Of a DNA stretch of 64,000 bases, positions 49,664 to 57,631 are shown piece by piece. The position numbers and the translations under genes were made by a program. The stretch covers positions 95,001 through 159,000 of the forward strand of contig NZ_OY781464.1 of the NCBI RefSeq assembly GCF_963676735.1, in the 5' to 3' direction. Position 1 is the first letter of the stretch; the number at the start of each line of letters is the position of its first letter. The stretch comes from an uncultured Draconibacterium sp. GTDB lineage: Bacteria; Bacteroidota; Bacteroidia; Bacteroidales; Prolixibacteraceae. The notes under the pieces were generated by a model. That model saw nothing but the letters and a program-made list of their open reading frames with translations. It searched no databases and was not told the DNA's origin.

Positions 49664-49836
49664 GAAAATCAAACGCAGGTGTTGGCGTATTTTTTTTTGA
49701 AAGGGCTTAATTTGTGCCGGAGGATTTTTGTGGTGCAGGTAGTTTTTGGGGAGGGGTTTTGAACGATATCTCAAAAAGAATTTTGCAAATCTCGCCTGTA
49801 TTTATAGTTTTACAGTGCAAAATGTTATAATCCACC

Positions 49837-50025
49837 ATGATGACGAAAACCCGAAAAAACCTGATTCTTATTTTTCTAGTACTTGCTTTTAGTTGTGTTG
49901 GACTGGGGTCGTATGCCCGCCTCGAGCATTGGGCCGACTCTACCTGTTATCGGTGCATGCTTGGAGGTATTTGCCTGGTTATAGCCTCGCTGGCAGTGGC
50001 TATGTGGCGCCCCCGGCTAAAGTAA
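49837..50025 (+). CDS. Small two-helix membrane protein
   Basis: A 62-residue protein with two hydrophobic helices (about 9-27 and 41-56) and positively charged ends. Between them lies G-S-Y-A-R-L-E-H-W-A-D-S-T-C-Y-R-C, containing a C-x-x-C pair. The first helix plus R-L-E-H-W recalls the 'G-x-x-x-K-x-x-H-W' membrane element seen in GldL and many small Bacteroidota proteins, but I cannot assign it to a family. ATG-ATG at 49837-49842 offers two start choices. It stands alone between divergent and unrelated genes. Confidence 0.55.
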   Translation: MMTKTRKNLILIFLVLAFSCVGLGSYARLEHWADSTCYRCMLGGICLVIASLAVAMWRPRLK

Positions 50026-50258
50026 GTCTCTGGTAGCTGTCGTGCCAATAATTTTGAGGTGAATGACCACATTTTGCTGATTGCTTTGGTCAATTTCGCC
50101 TCGCTTTAATTCTCGCATTGCCGTTTCGTGTGCACTAGCTGGCGGACAAGAACGCTCTTCGAAATCCGCAACCACAACATTCAAGTAACCGTTAGCCCGC
50201 CATAAATCATACAAAGTAGCTTTAAGAAACAGGAAGTATAAGCTCAAACAAAACATTG

Positions 50259-50921
50259 ATGGATATGAAAACAAAAAGAAAAAGTATTTGGAAAACGGTT
50301 TTAATTGTGTTGGTAATGTTATTGGCAGGTGCCGTGTATCGCTTCTTTTTTAATGAGCCGGTTTCTGATATTACAACAACATTTACAGCTATTGTTGGTG
50401 TGGTTGTCATCATTTTTCAGTTAAGAAAAGAGCACGATATTTCGCGAGCTGAGTTTGTTTTTAATATGAACAGTTCGTTTGCTGAAAACGCCGATATTGA
50501 TAGAATTTATAAAAAGCTAAAGGCTAACAGAGATTCAAATGGTGATCCTTTTACCGCGGAAGAAGGACGCCTGATGGGCGATTATGTAATGTATTTTGAA
50601 ATAATGAGCTACCTGATTGAAGAAAATATTGTGGGAATAAAAATGATTGACGAGCTTTTTGTGGGGCGCTTTTTTTTATTTGTAAATAATCCGGATGTGC
50701 AGCACTATCAATTAAGGCATAGCGGAGTAATGCCCAAAATATTTGATTTGTATTGCGTTTGGTACAACCACCGAAAAAAGAATGGCTTGCCACTGGTTTA
50801 TCCCGATAATCAATTACATGTGGAAATGCCCGACTGGTTTTTAATTGATAAAAATGGTTATTTGGCCTTGAATAAAAAGCGGGTTAAAGAATCAGTTCCT
50901 AAAAAGCTGAAAAGCTCCTAA
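50259..50921 (+). CDS. Membrane-anchored protein of unknown function (DUF4760-like)
   Basis: A 220-residue protein. Two N-terminal hydrophobic helices (about 12-28 and 41-55) are followed by a soluble helical domain (about 60-205) with E-F-V-F-N-M-N-S-S-F, a Y-V-M-Y-F-E-I-M-S-Y-L helix and an aromatic-rich C-terminal part. The layout resembles DUF4760 proteins, which have two membrane helices and a cytoplasmic helical domain and no known function; this is a weak resemblance. A start at ATG 50259 is used (ATG 50265 is also possible). It stands alone, 20 bases before the end of the convergent aat gene. Confidence 0.65.
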   Translation: MDMKTKRKSIWKTVLIVLVMLLAGAVYRFFFNEPVSDITTTFTAIVGVVVIIFQLRKEHDISRAEFVFNMNSSFAENADIDRIYKKLKANRDSNGDPFTAEEGRLMGDYVMYFEIMSYLIEENIVGIKMIDELFVGRFFLFVNNPDVQHYQLRHSGVMPKIFDLYCVWYNHRKKNGLPLVYPDNQLHVEMPDWFLIDKNGYLALNKKRVKESVPKKLKSS

Positions 50922-50941
50922 ATGTTTGCACTGGTGGTTTA

Positions 50942-51631
50942 TTAATCAATACCCGGATAAAATGCCTTGTTATCAAAGTCGGTCCATTTGCCCCTCAAAG
51001 TATCGTGGCGCAAAGCTTTGTCCAGCATTTCTAAAAAATCCTTTCGTGGAATTGGTTGAGCTCCCAGGCTGGCCAGATGGTCGGTAGGTTGCTGCGCATC
51101 AATAAAAGCAAAGTTGTTTTTTAATGCAAACTGCACCAGGTGGAAAAAGGCAAATTTGCTGGCGTCGGTTTTGGTAAAAAACATCGATTCCCCAAAAAAG
51201 CAGTTCCCCAACGATAATCCGTATAAACCGCCAACCAGCTCACCTTCAAACCAGGTCTCAAACGAGTGGGCAAAGCCCAGTTCATGCAATTTTACATAGG
51301 CTTCTATCATATCGTTGGTAATCCAGGTTAATTCTTCGTGCCGGCGTTTTACGGTGCTGCAGTTGCTAATCACTTCCCGAAAAGCAGTGTCAATACGCAA
51401 TTCAAAAATACCGCGGTTGATGGTTTGCTGCAGGCTTTTTCGCAGTTTAAAATTTTCGGGTTTTAAAATCATGCGCGGATTGGGTGAATACCACAATATT
51501 GGCTCACCCTCGCAAAACCATGGGAAAATACCCTGGGAATATGCCGATAGCAAAAATTCGGGCGAAAGTTCGCCGCCTTGTGCCAGCAAACCGTGGTCTT
51601 CTGCCTGCTTCGGATCGGGAAATTCTATCAT
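50942..51631 (-). CDS. aat: Leucyl/phenylalanyl-tRNA--protein transferase
   Basis: A 229-residue enzyme that adds Leu or Phe from aminoacyl-tRNA to proteins with N-terminal Lys or Arg, marking them for ClpS/ClpAP (N-end rule). The family segments are all visible: G-L-L-A-Q-G-G-E-L-S-P (about 14-24), Y-S-Q-G-I-F-P-W-F (about 31-39), W-Y-S-P-N-P-R-M-I-L (about 47-56), T-W-I-T (about 102), G-F-A-H-S-F-E-T-W (about 117-125), G-G-L-Y-G-L-S-L-G (about 132-140) and F-I-D-A-Q (about 175). The length is normal. A promoter-like element lies only 5 bases before the ATG, so the transcript may be nearly leaderless. Confidence 0.95.
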   Translation of the reverse strand: MIEFPDPKQAEDHGLLAQGGELSPEFLLSAYSQGIFPWFCEGEPILWYSPNPRMILKPENFKLRKSLQQTINRGIFELRIDTAFREVISNCSTVKRRHEELTWITNDMIEAYVKLHELGFAHSFETWFEGELVGGLYGLSLGNCFFGESMFFTKTDASKFAFFHLVQFALKNNFAFIDAQQPTDHLASLGAQPIPRKDFLEMLDKALRHDTLRGKWTDFDNKAFYPGID

Positions 51632-51636
51632 GTGGG

Positions 51637-51665
51637 CAAAGATAAACTATTGGGTTGAACACAAA
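51637..51665 (-). promoter_or_regulatory. Possible promoter of aat
   Basis: On the minus strand TTTG (plus 51662-51665), a 17-base spacer and a perfect TATCTTTG (plus 51637-51644). The spacer is slightly short. The -7 element ends 5 bases before the start codon. Confidence 0.45.
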
Positions 51666-51778
51666 GGCACTAAGTCACAAAGGTTTTTATGATCAGAAAA
51701 ACGATAGATTAAACTGCTTTAAAACCGTACTTTATGACTTTGCGTTGTCGTGTTGTAAAAAGCATAAAATAATTTTAA

Positions 51779-51786
51779 TACTTTTG
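51779..51786 (+). promoter_or_regulatory. -7 element of the DUF4831 gene
   Basis: TACTTTTG is a perfect TAnnTTTG element, 29 bases before the ATG at 51816. A TTG at 51753-51755 lies 23 bases upstream, slightly far for a -33 element. Confidence 0.5.
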
Positions 51787-51815
51787 GGTTTCTCAATATA
51801 AAAACAATTGAAATA

Positions 51816-52928
51816 ATGAAGTATTTAGCTTTAATAATTGCAGTACTGTTGGTAATTCCAACATTTGGGCAACGCAAAAAAAAGGAAGAAGAGCCGGGGC
51901 TGGTTCCAACTTATACCGAAGGTATTCCGTATGCCTTGCCACGTACCGGATTAAAAATACATGTAAAAGCGCTTAACGAAAAATTTGTACCGGGGCCTTA
52001 CGCAGCTTATGCCGAGCAACTATTGGGTATAAAAAATGCAAAAACCCAGGCTGTTAGTAAGTGGGAAATTACCGAAGTAGCCATAAAAACTTTCAGCGAA
52101 CCCGATCCGGAGCAGGTGCACCAGGCCATGGGAGAGGTGGCAGCTTTACTTAATTTAAGTGCCGATGGTTGCCTGCTTGGTATTAATAATGCGAATGTGG
52201 TGCCGCAGGCACTTCCACAGCCTACATCAAACAGCAGCGTGCAAAAACCCGGTTTCGACGATGGCTTTTCGTTCGACTACCTGACCGACCGCCCCAGCTA
52301 TTATCCGGGCGATTCAACCAACAACTTCAGACCAACAAAAGTGAGCATCGAACAAAAAGCAGCAGAGGCTGCACAACGTATACTCGATTGCCGAATGAAC
52401 CAGTACGATATGGCTGCATTAATGATGGATGGCGAGCATCCCGATGGTAAAGCCTACGAGGTGAGCATGAAAGAATTGAAAAAGATTGAAAAAGAATACA
52501 TTCAGTTATTTGTGGGGCGAACGACCTATAAAAAACAAAGCTATAGTGTGGATTATGTACCCGGATCGGCAGTAAAAAGTGGCCAGGTGGTATTTCGAAT
52601 TGCCGAAGATAAAGGCATTGTTTCGGCTACCGACCTTTCGGGAAAACCCGTTATGATTGAGTTTGACCGGGTGCAGGAGCTAAATCAGAAGTATTCGAAA
52701 GAAGCTGTTTCGGAAAATCCGGATGCCGGAGCTTCGGGTATTTTCTACCGGTTGCCGGGGATAGCCACCATTCGTTTAATTTACGAGATGAATGAGCTGG
52801 CTTCGGTTCGCCTACCAATGGCACAGTTTGGTGTGGTGGCGCCCTTCCCCGAAGATTTTCTGGGCGGCGATTATGCCGTTGAACTGCATGCCGAAACCGG
52901 GGCAATAAAAGCTATTCAACTCAAATAA
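51816..52928 (+). CDS. DUF4831 family exported protein
   Basis: A 370-residue exported protein with a signal peptide (L-A-L-I-I-A-V-L-L-V-I-P-T-F-G-Q, cleavage about residue 19). The mature N terminus has a G-I-P-Y-A-L-P-R-T-G-L-K-I-H-V and P-G-P-Y-A-A-Y-A-E-Q-L-L-G-I pattern, which matches DUF4831, a Bacteroidota-specific family of unknown function. The rest is beta-rich, with a F-V-G-R-T segment about two thirds along and a late G-I-F-Y-R-L-P-G-I-A. No catalytic motif is visible. It has its own promoter element and terminator, so it is monocistronic. Confidence 0.8.
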   Translation: MKYLALIIAVLLVIPTFGQRKKKEEEPGLVPTYTEGIPYALPRTGLKIHVKALNEKFVPGPYAAYAEQLLGIKNAKTQAVSKWEITEVAIKTFSEPDPEQVHQAMGEVAALLNLSADGCLLGINNANVVPQALPQPTSNSSVQKPGFDDGFSFDYLTDRPSYYPGDSTNNFRPTKVSIEQKAAEAAQRILDCRMNQYDMAALMMDGEHPDGKAYEVSMKELKKIEKEYIQLFVGRTTYKKQSYSVDYVPGSAVKSGQVVFRIAEDKGIVSATDLSGKPVMIEFDRVQELNQKYSKEAVSENPDAGASGIFYRLPGIATIRLIYEMNELASVRLPMAQFGVVAPFPEDFLGGDYAVELHAETGAIKAIQLK

Positions 52929-52942
52929 AAACTATTAGAAAG

Positions 52943-52973
52943 AAGGACAACCATAAAGAGCTGTCCTTTTTTT
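52943..52973 (+). terminator. Terminator after the DUF4831 gene
   Basis: AAGGACA (52943-52949) pairs with TGTCCTT (52962-52968) around a 12-base loop, followed by a T7 tract. Confidence 0.8.
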
Positions 52974-53046
52974 CTGTCGTCATTTTTATGGCGTTTAAAT
53001 TTTCTTATTTTTAACGGCTTAGAAAAAACTTATAAAATTTTATAGT

Positions 53047-54435
53047 ATGACAAATGCGATTAAGCAAACGTTGCGCGATTCGAAAAAGGCAAGATGGACA
53101 GCTCTGGTAATCTTGTCGTTCACCATGTTTGCAGGTTACATGTTTACAGAGGTAATTTCTCCTTTAAAACCAATTATGGAACGTACCCTGGCCATGAATA
53201 GTGCCGATTTCGGCTTTATTACCAGTGCCTATGGTATTTTTAATGTGTTTTTGATGATGTTGGTGATTGTTGGAGTTTTACTCGACAAATTTGGAATTCG
53301 GTTCAGCACCATATCTTCTGCACTGATAATGATTATTGGTGGTGCTTTAAAGTATGCAGCCTTTAAAGGTTTGGTGGGCAGCCCTGATAATATTGTGCAT
53401 GTTCCCCTGTTGAACATCGATATTACCACCCAGGTGTTGTTGGCCGGTGTAGGTTTTGCCATTTTTGGAGTAGGGGTTGAATATGCCGGTATCACGGTTT
53501 CAAAATCGGTTGCCAAATGGTTTAAAGGAAAAGAAATTGCACTGGCCATGGGTATGCAGGTGGCTATTGCCCGTTTGGGATCGTTTGCTCCACTTGCATT
53601 TGGGGCAAAAATTGCCAACACCTACGATGTGCCAACCACAATTCTTATCGTAATTGTCTTTCTTATTTTAGGCTTAATCGGATTCTTCTATTACAATATT
53701 CAGGACAAAAAGCTTGATGCTCAGATTGTAGAGGAAGAATCTGCCTCGGGTGATGATGAGTTTAAATTCTCTGATCTACTGGTAATTATTGGTAACTGGG
53801 GTTTTTGGCTGATTGCCTTGTTGTGTGTGTTCTTTTACTCTACGGTATTTCCGTTCTACAAATACGGCCCCGATTTAATGGTAAACAAATTTGGTGTGAG
53901 CGAAAACTGGGCCGGTTTATTGCCTAGTTTAGTTCCTTTTGGAACCATGTTGCTTACTCCTGTTTTTGGTAGTATTTACGATAAAAAAGGAAAAGGTGCA
54001 TCGATTATGATGTTGGGCGCAGTTTTGCTTATCATCGTTCATGTAATTTTCTACCTTCCTTTTATTACCAGCGTAGTTGCAGCATTTTTCAACGTAATTT
54101 TGCTCGGAATTGCCTTTTCGCTGGTACCTTCAGCCATGTGGCCATCGGTGCCAAAAATTATTCCTGAAAAACAGCTGGGTAGTGCCTATGCAGTAATTTT
54201 CTGGGTGCAAAACTTTGGACTTTGGGGTATTCCACTGGCCGTAGGTATTGTGCTCGACAAAACCAATCCTGGAGTGGCTGAAGCGAAAGCAGCTGGTGAA
54301 GCTATTAACTACGATTATCAAACCACCTGGACTATTTTTGTTGCACTTACCATTTTGGCCTTAATAACTTCATTCTTGCTTAAAATTGAAGATAAACGAA
54401 AAGGTTACGGATTGGAAAAGCCAAATATTCAGTAA
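53047..54435 (+). CDS. Major facilitator superfamily transporter
   Basis: A 462-residue membrane protein with 12 helices and a cytoplasmic loop between helices 6 and 7 (about 217-240, acidic: E-E-E-S-A-S-G-D-D-E). The MFS motif A between helices 2 and 3 is V-L-L-D-K-F-G-I-R (about 77-85) and the equivalent in the second half is S-I-Y-D-K-K-G-K-G (about 313-321). The N terminus is short with a basic stretch. It belongs to the broad oxalate/nitrate or anion group of MFS proteins by general appearance, but no substrate can be named. A strong hairpin without T-tract lies between it and pepD. Confidence 0.88.
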   Translation: MTNAIKQTLRDSKKARWTALVILSFTMFAGYMFTEVISPLKPIMERTLAMNSADFGFITSAYGIFNVFLMMLVIVGVLLDKFGIRFSTISSALIMIIGGALKYAAFKGLVGSPDNIVHVPLLNIDITTQVLLAGVGFAIFGVGVEYAGITVSKSVAKWFKGKEIALAMGMQVAIARLGSFAPLAFGAKIANTYDVPTTILIVIVFLILGLIGFFYYNIQDKKLDAQIVEEESASGDDEFKFSDLLVIIGNWGFWLIALLCVFFYSTVFPFYKYGPDLMVNKFGVSENWAGLLPSLVPFGTMLLTPVFGSIYDKKGKGASIMMLGAVLLIIVHVIFYLPFITSVVAAFFNVILLGIAFSLVPSAMWPSVPKIIPEKQLGSAYAVIFWVQNFGLWGIPLAVGIVLDKTNPGVAEAKAAGEAINYDYQTTWTIFVALTILALITSFLLKIEDKRKGYGLEKPNIQ

Positions 54436-54453
54436 TAAACTGTTGGAAGATAA

Positions 54454-54492
54454 AGTGCGAAGTTGGAGGTTTTTGGCATTTAACTTCGCACT
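54454..54492 (+). other. Hairpin between the MFS gene and pepD
   Basis: AGTGCGAAGTT (54454-54464) and AACTTCGCACT (54482-54492) form an exact 11-pair stem with a 17-base loop. No T-tract follows. It ends 27 bases before the pepD start codon. It may be a transcript-end or processing structure; the role is unknown. Confidence 0.5.
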
Positions 54493-54519
54493 CTCGTCTG
54501 CCGACTAAAAACATAAAAC

Positions 54520-55980
54520 ATGTCAGAAATTAAAAATATTCAACCAACAGAGGTTTGGGGCATTTTCGATCAGATGCTTCAAATACCACGTCCATCAAAT
54601 CACGAAGATGCCATTCAGGCCTGGGCCGTTAAGTTTGGTAAGGATTTGGGACTTGAAACCATTCATGATGAAGCCGGAAATGTGATTATTAAAAAGCCGG
54701 CAACTCCCGGAATGGAAAACCGCAAAACCGTTGTTTTACAAGGCCACCTGGACATGGTTCCGCAAAAAAACAGCGATAAGGAACACGATTTTACCAAAGA
54801 CTCCATTGAAGCTTTTATTGATGGTGACTGGGTAACTGCCAAAGGAACCACGCTTGGAGCCGACAATGGAATTGGCTCGTCGGCAGCAATGGCGGTTTTA
54901 GCTTCAAAAACCATAAAACACGGTCCGGTGGAAGTATTGCTTACCGCAACCGAAGAAACCGGAATGGACGGAGCAAACGGGCTAAAAGCCGGCTTGCTTG
55001 ATGCTGATATTTTAATAAATACCGACTCGGAAGATGAGGGAGAATTGTACGTAGGATGCGCAGGAGGCGAAGATGCCAATATTACTTTTACCTATACGGA
55101 AGAAGAAGTGCCTGTAGGCTTTACTGCTTTAAAACTTAGTGTTACCGGCCTAAAAGGCGGTCACTCCGGAATGGATATCATTCTTGGTCGCGGAAATTCA
55201 ATAAAAGCCTTTTTCCGCATTCTAAATGCCGCTGAAGGTTTGGGCGTGCGCCTGGCCAGTATCGATGGTGGTAGTTTACGTAACGCCATCCCACGAGAAG
55301 CTTTTGGCGTTGTACTTGTTGAAGAGGCGAAAGCTGCCGACTTTGTAGCGTTGGTGGATGAGGTTGCCGACGAAATAAAAGCGGAACTGGCAGCCACTGA
55401 GCCCGATATGGCCATTACGGTTGAAGAGACTGAAATGCCCGAAACACTTATTGATGCCAAAACACAAAAGAATATAACGGCTGCTGTAGTTGCCTGCCCC
55501 AACGGGGTAATTCGCATGAGCGACAGTATGCCCGGTTTGGTGGAAACATCAACCAATCTGGCTATATTTAAATCGGATGTAGGTACTAAAACCATTGAAG
55601 GTGCATGTTTAATGCGTAGCTCGGTTGATACGGCAAAAACAGAGTTGGCAAGCCGCTTAAAAGCTGTTTTTGAACTGGCCGGCGGTACGGTAACATTTAG
55701 CGGTGCTTATCCGGGATGGAAACCCAATATGGAGTCACCTATTTTAAAAACCATGCAAGGAGTTTACAACAACAGATGGGGTAAGGTGCCAAAAATAATG
55801 GCAATACATGCGGGCCTGGAATGTGGTATTCTGGCACAAAACTACCCACATTGGGATATGATTTCGTTTGGACCAACCATTCGTTTTCCGCACTCGCCCG
55901 ATGAAAAAGTAAATGTGGAAACAGTTGCTAAATTCTGGGAATTTCTGGTACTTACCCTCGAGAGTATTCCTGAGAAATAA
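54520..55980 (+). CDS. pepD: Aminoacyl-histidine dipeptidase (M20 family)
   Basis: A 486-residue di-zinc peptidase that splits Xaa-His dipeptides such as carnosine. The zinc-site motifs are intact: L-Q-G-H-L-D-M-V-P-Q (about 74-83), T-L-G-A-D-N-G-I-G (about 112-120), A-T-E-E-T-G-M-D-G (catalytic Glu, about 147-155), N-T-D-S-E-D-E-G (about 167-174) and the last His ligand in the C-terminal F-P-H-S-P-D-E (about 460). A dimerisation lid with G-L-K-G-G-H-S-G-M-D-I (about 210-220) is present. Length and order match PepD. It is followed by a terminator. Confidence 0.95.
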   Translation: MSEIKNIQPTEVWGIFDQMLQIPRPSNHEDAIQAWAVKFGKDLGLETIHDEAGNVIIKKPATPGMENRKTVVLQGHLDMVPQKNSDKEHDFTKDSIEAFIDGDWVTAKGTTLGADNGIGSSAAMAVLASKTIKHGPVEVLLTATEETGMDGANGLKAGLLDADILINTDSEDEGELYVGCAGGEDANITFTYTEEEVPVGFTALKLSVTGLKGGHSGMDIILGRGNSIKAFFRILNAAEGLGVRLASIDGGSLRNAIPREAFGVVLVEEAKAADFVALVDEVADEIKAELAATEPDMAITVEETEMPETLIDAKTQKNITAAVVACPNGVIRMSDSMPGLVETSTNLAIFKSDVGTKTIEGACLMRSSVDTAKTELASRLKAVFELAGGTVTFSGAYPGWKPNMESPILKTMQGVYNNRWGKVPKIMAIHAGLECGILAQNYPHWDMISFGPTIRFPHSPDEKVNVETVAKFWEFLVLTLESIPEK

Positions 55981-56019
55981 ATAGTATAGCGACTTTTAGT
56001 AGAAAGTATGAAGATAATG

Positions 56020-56045
56020 AGCCGGTAATTTTACCGGCTTTTTTA
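56020..56045 (+). terminator. Terminator after pepD
   Basis: AGCCGGTA (56020-56027) pairs with TACCGGCT (56032-56039), loop of 4 bases, followed by a T6 tract. Confidence 0.9.
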
Positions 56046-56065
56046 TGCCTGTGTCTGTTGTAAGT

Positions 56066-56488
56066 TTATATTTTCAAACTCCCTTGCTCATCAAATTCCC
56101 AAAACGGTGCCCATGCAATTTCCCAGGCATGGCCATCGGGATCGGCAAAATAAGCATCGTAGCCTCCCCAAAATGTATTGCGAGGTGGCACAAGCGATTC
56201 CCCACCTTTTGCAATAACCTTCTGGTATAGTTCATCAACTTGTTCCTTTGAGTCTAAATTAATGGCCAAAGTCACCCCCGAAAAGCCACTTCTTTTGGGC
56301 GAGATAAGCGCATCCTCTGCAAGCTTATCAAGGGGGTATAGGCCTAAAACAATACCTCCGTGGTTAAAAAACACAATCTTGTCGTCGCTGTCTTTGGTGG
56401 CTTCCCAGCCCAACGCTTGTTCGTAAAACCTTCTCGATATGTTCAGTTCTTTCACACCCAGAGTAACAATATTTAAACGTGGTTTCAT
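56066..56488 (-). CDS. VOC-family (glyoxalase-like) protein
   Basis: A 140-residue protein of two beta-alpha-beta-beta-beta units. Each half shows the usual pattern, first P-R-L-N-I-V-T-L-G-V-K-E-L-N-I-S-R-R-F-Y, then the second half ending Y-D-A-Y-F-A-D-P-D-G-H-A-W-E-I-A, where the Asp-Pro-Asp-Gly-His and terminal Glu are typical of the family's metal-binding side. The function (isomerase, dioxygenase or resistance protein) cannot be decided. It stands alone, convergent with pepD, upstream of the D-threonine-aldolase-like gene on the same strand. Confidence 0.85.
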   Translation of the reverse strand: MKPRLNIVTLGVKELNISRRFYEQALGWEATKDSDDKIVFFNHGGIVLGLYPLDKLAEDALISPKRSGFSGVTLAINLDSKEQVDELYQKVIAKGGESLVPPRNTFWGGYDAYFADPDGHAWEIAWAPFWEFDEQGSLKI

Positions 56489-56524
56489 TTGTATTTGATT
56501 TTTGCGGGTAAAGTAACAGATGTT

Positions 56525-57625
56525 TTAATATTTGGGCATCATTGTAATTAATTCTCCTTCAGTTGTAAGCATGTGTCCCATCAGGTTGGCTGTTAAACAG
56601 GAATGAACAGGAATTATTTCAACCAGATCGCCAATAGCAATATGCTTAAAATTGCCTGGCGTTACTTTGAGTATGCCATGCTCTTGTGAAAGTTTTGATA
56701 GGTAGTTTTTGGTGTCGAGGAGCCGTTTTTCGTCATCTATATTTACAATTACACGTCCGTACAGCTCCTTTCCATCGGTATTCTGCAAGGTGTCTTTCGA
56801 GAAATGCACAGCACCACCGTAAATAACAATTTCGTTTCGCGAAACGTGTTTGGCTACAACAGGACAAACCATTCTTACAGCAATATTTTCCATTTCGCAA
56901 ACGCCAAGGCTTAGTTGCATAAGGTCGTAAAAAATAAAATTACCAGGGCGAAGCTCATCAATACCGTTAAAATTGCCACAAATACTGGCCGAGGGCGTAT
57001 CGCCCATACTAAGTTCGAGACCAGGATATTGATTTTGATAATTGTTTTTTAGTTTCTTTAATTTTAGAAGCGCATCAAAATGGCTGCTGAATATTTCGTT
57101 GGTCGACCTGGCTGTATATGTATGCCCGGTATGGGTTAAAAAGCCTTTAAAACGAAGTTTGCTGTTGCTTTTCAGAATATCAAGAATTGAATCGATTAGT
57201 CCTGTTCGTCCGGCCGGAATCCCAGTTCGGTTGTAACCAGTATCGATTTTTATAAATACCCCCATTTTGCCCGAAGCTTTATTGGCAAGTGCTTCTGCTG
57301 CTTCTTTGTTTTCAAGTAAAACATTTAGCTTAATATTTGCTGCCAGCCGGTTGATGCGTTCCAGTTCCAGCATGTTTAAAGGAAATGCGAGCGTAATATC
57401 GGGCCAGCCGTTTGAGGCAAAATACTCGGCCATTTGAACGGAAGATACAGTAATCTGACTAATCCCGAATATTCTGAACCATTCACCTATTTTTGCGGCT
57501 TGATGTGTTTTAAAATGGGGCCTCAAACGAAGTTTATACTTTTTAGCTTTAAGCACCATTCGTTCAATGTTTTGAAGGCAAACCTCTTTGTCAACAATAA
57601 GTGTCGGTCGTGTAATTTCAATCAT
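56525..57625 (-). CDS. D-threonine aldolase / D-serine deaminase-like PLP enzyme
   Basis: A 366-residue enzyme of the alanine-racemase-fold group. The PLP lysine lies in R-P-H-F-K-T-H-Q (Lys39), a further barrel motif is F-I-K-I-D-T-G-Y-N-R-T-G, and the C-terminal beta domain ends with P-V-H-S-C (His341, Cys343), the metal site that distinguishes D-threonine aldolase and D-serine dehydratase (DSD1) from alanine racemase. It would cleave D-threonine to glycine and acetaldehyde or deaminate D-serine; I cannot choose between them. It begins 6 bases after pncB, so the two probably share a transcript. A link between NAD salvage and D-amino-acid use is not obvious. Confidence 0.85.
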   Translation of the reverse strand: MIEITRPTLIVDKEVCLQNIERMVLKAKKYKLRLRPHFKTHQAAKIGEWFRIFGISQITVSSVQMAEYFASNGWPDITLAFPLNMLELERINRLAANIKLNVLLENKEAAEALANKASGKMGVFIKIDTGYNRTGIPAGRTGLIDSILDILKSNSKLRFKGFLTHTGHTYTARSTNEIFSSHFDALLKLKKLKNNYQNQYPGLELSMGDTPSASICGNFNGIDELRPGNFIFYDLMQLSLGVCEMENIAVRMVCPVVAKHVSRNEIVIYGGAVHFSKDTLQNTDGKELYGRVIVNIDDEKRLLDTKNYLSKLSQEHGILKVTPGNFKHIAIGDLVEIIPVHSCLTANLMGHMLTTEGELITMMPKY

Positions 57626-57631
57626 AAAAAA

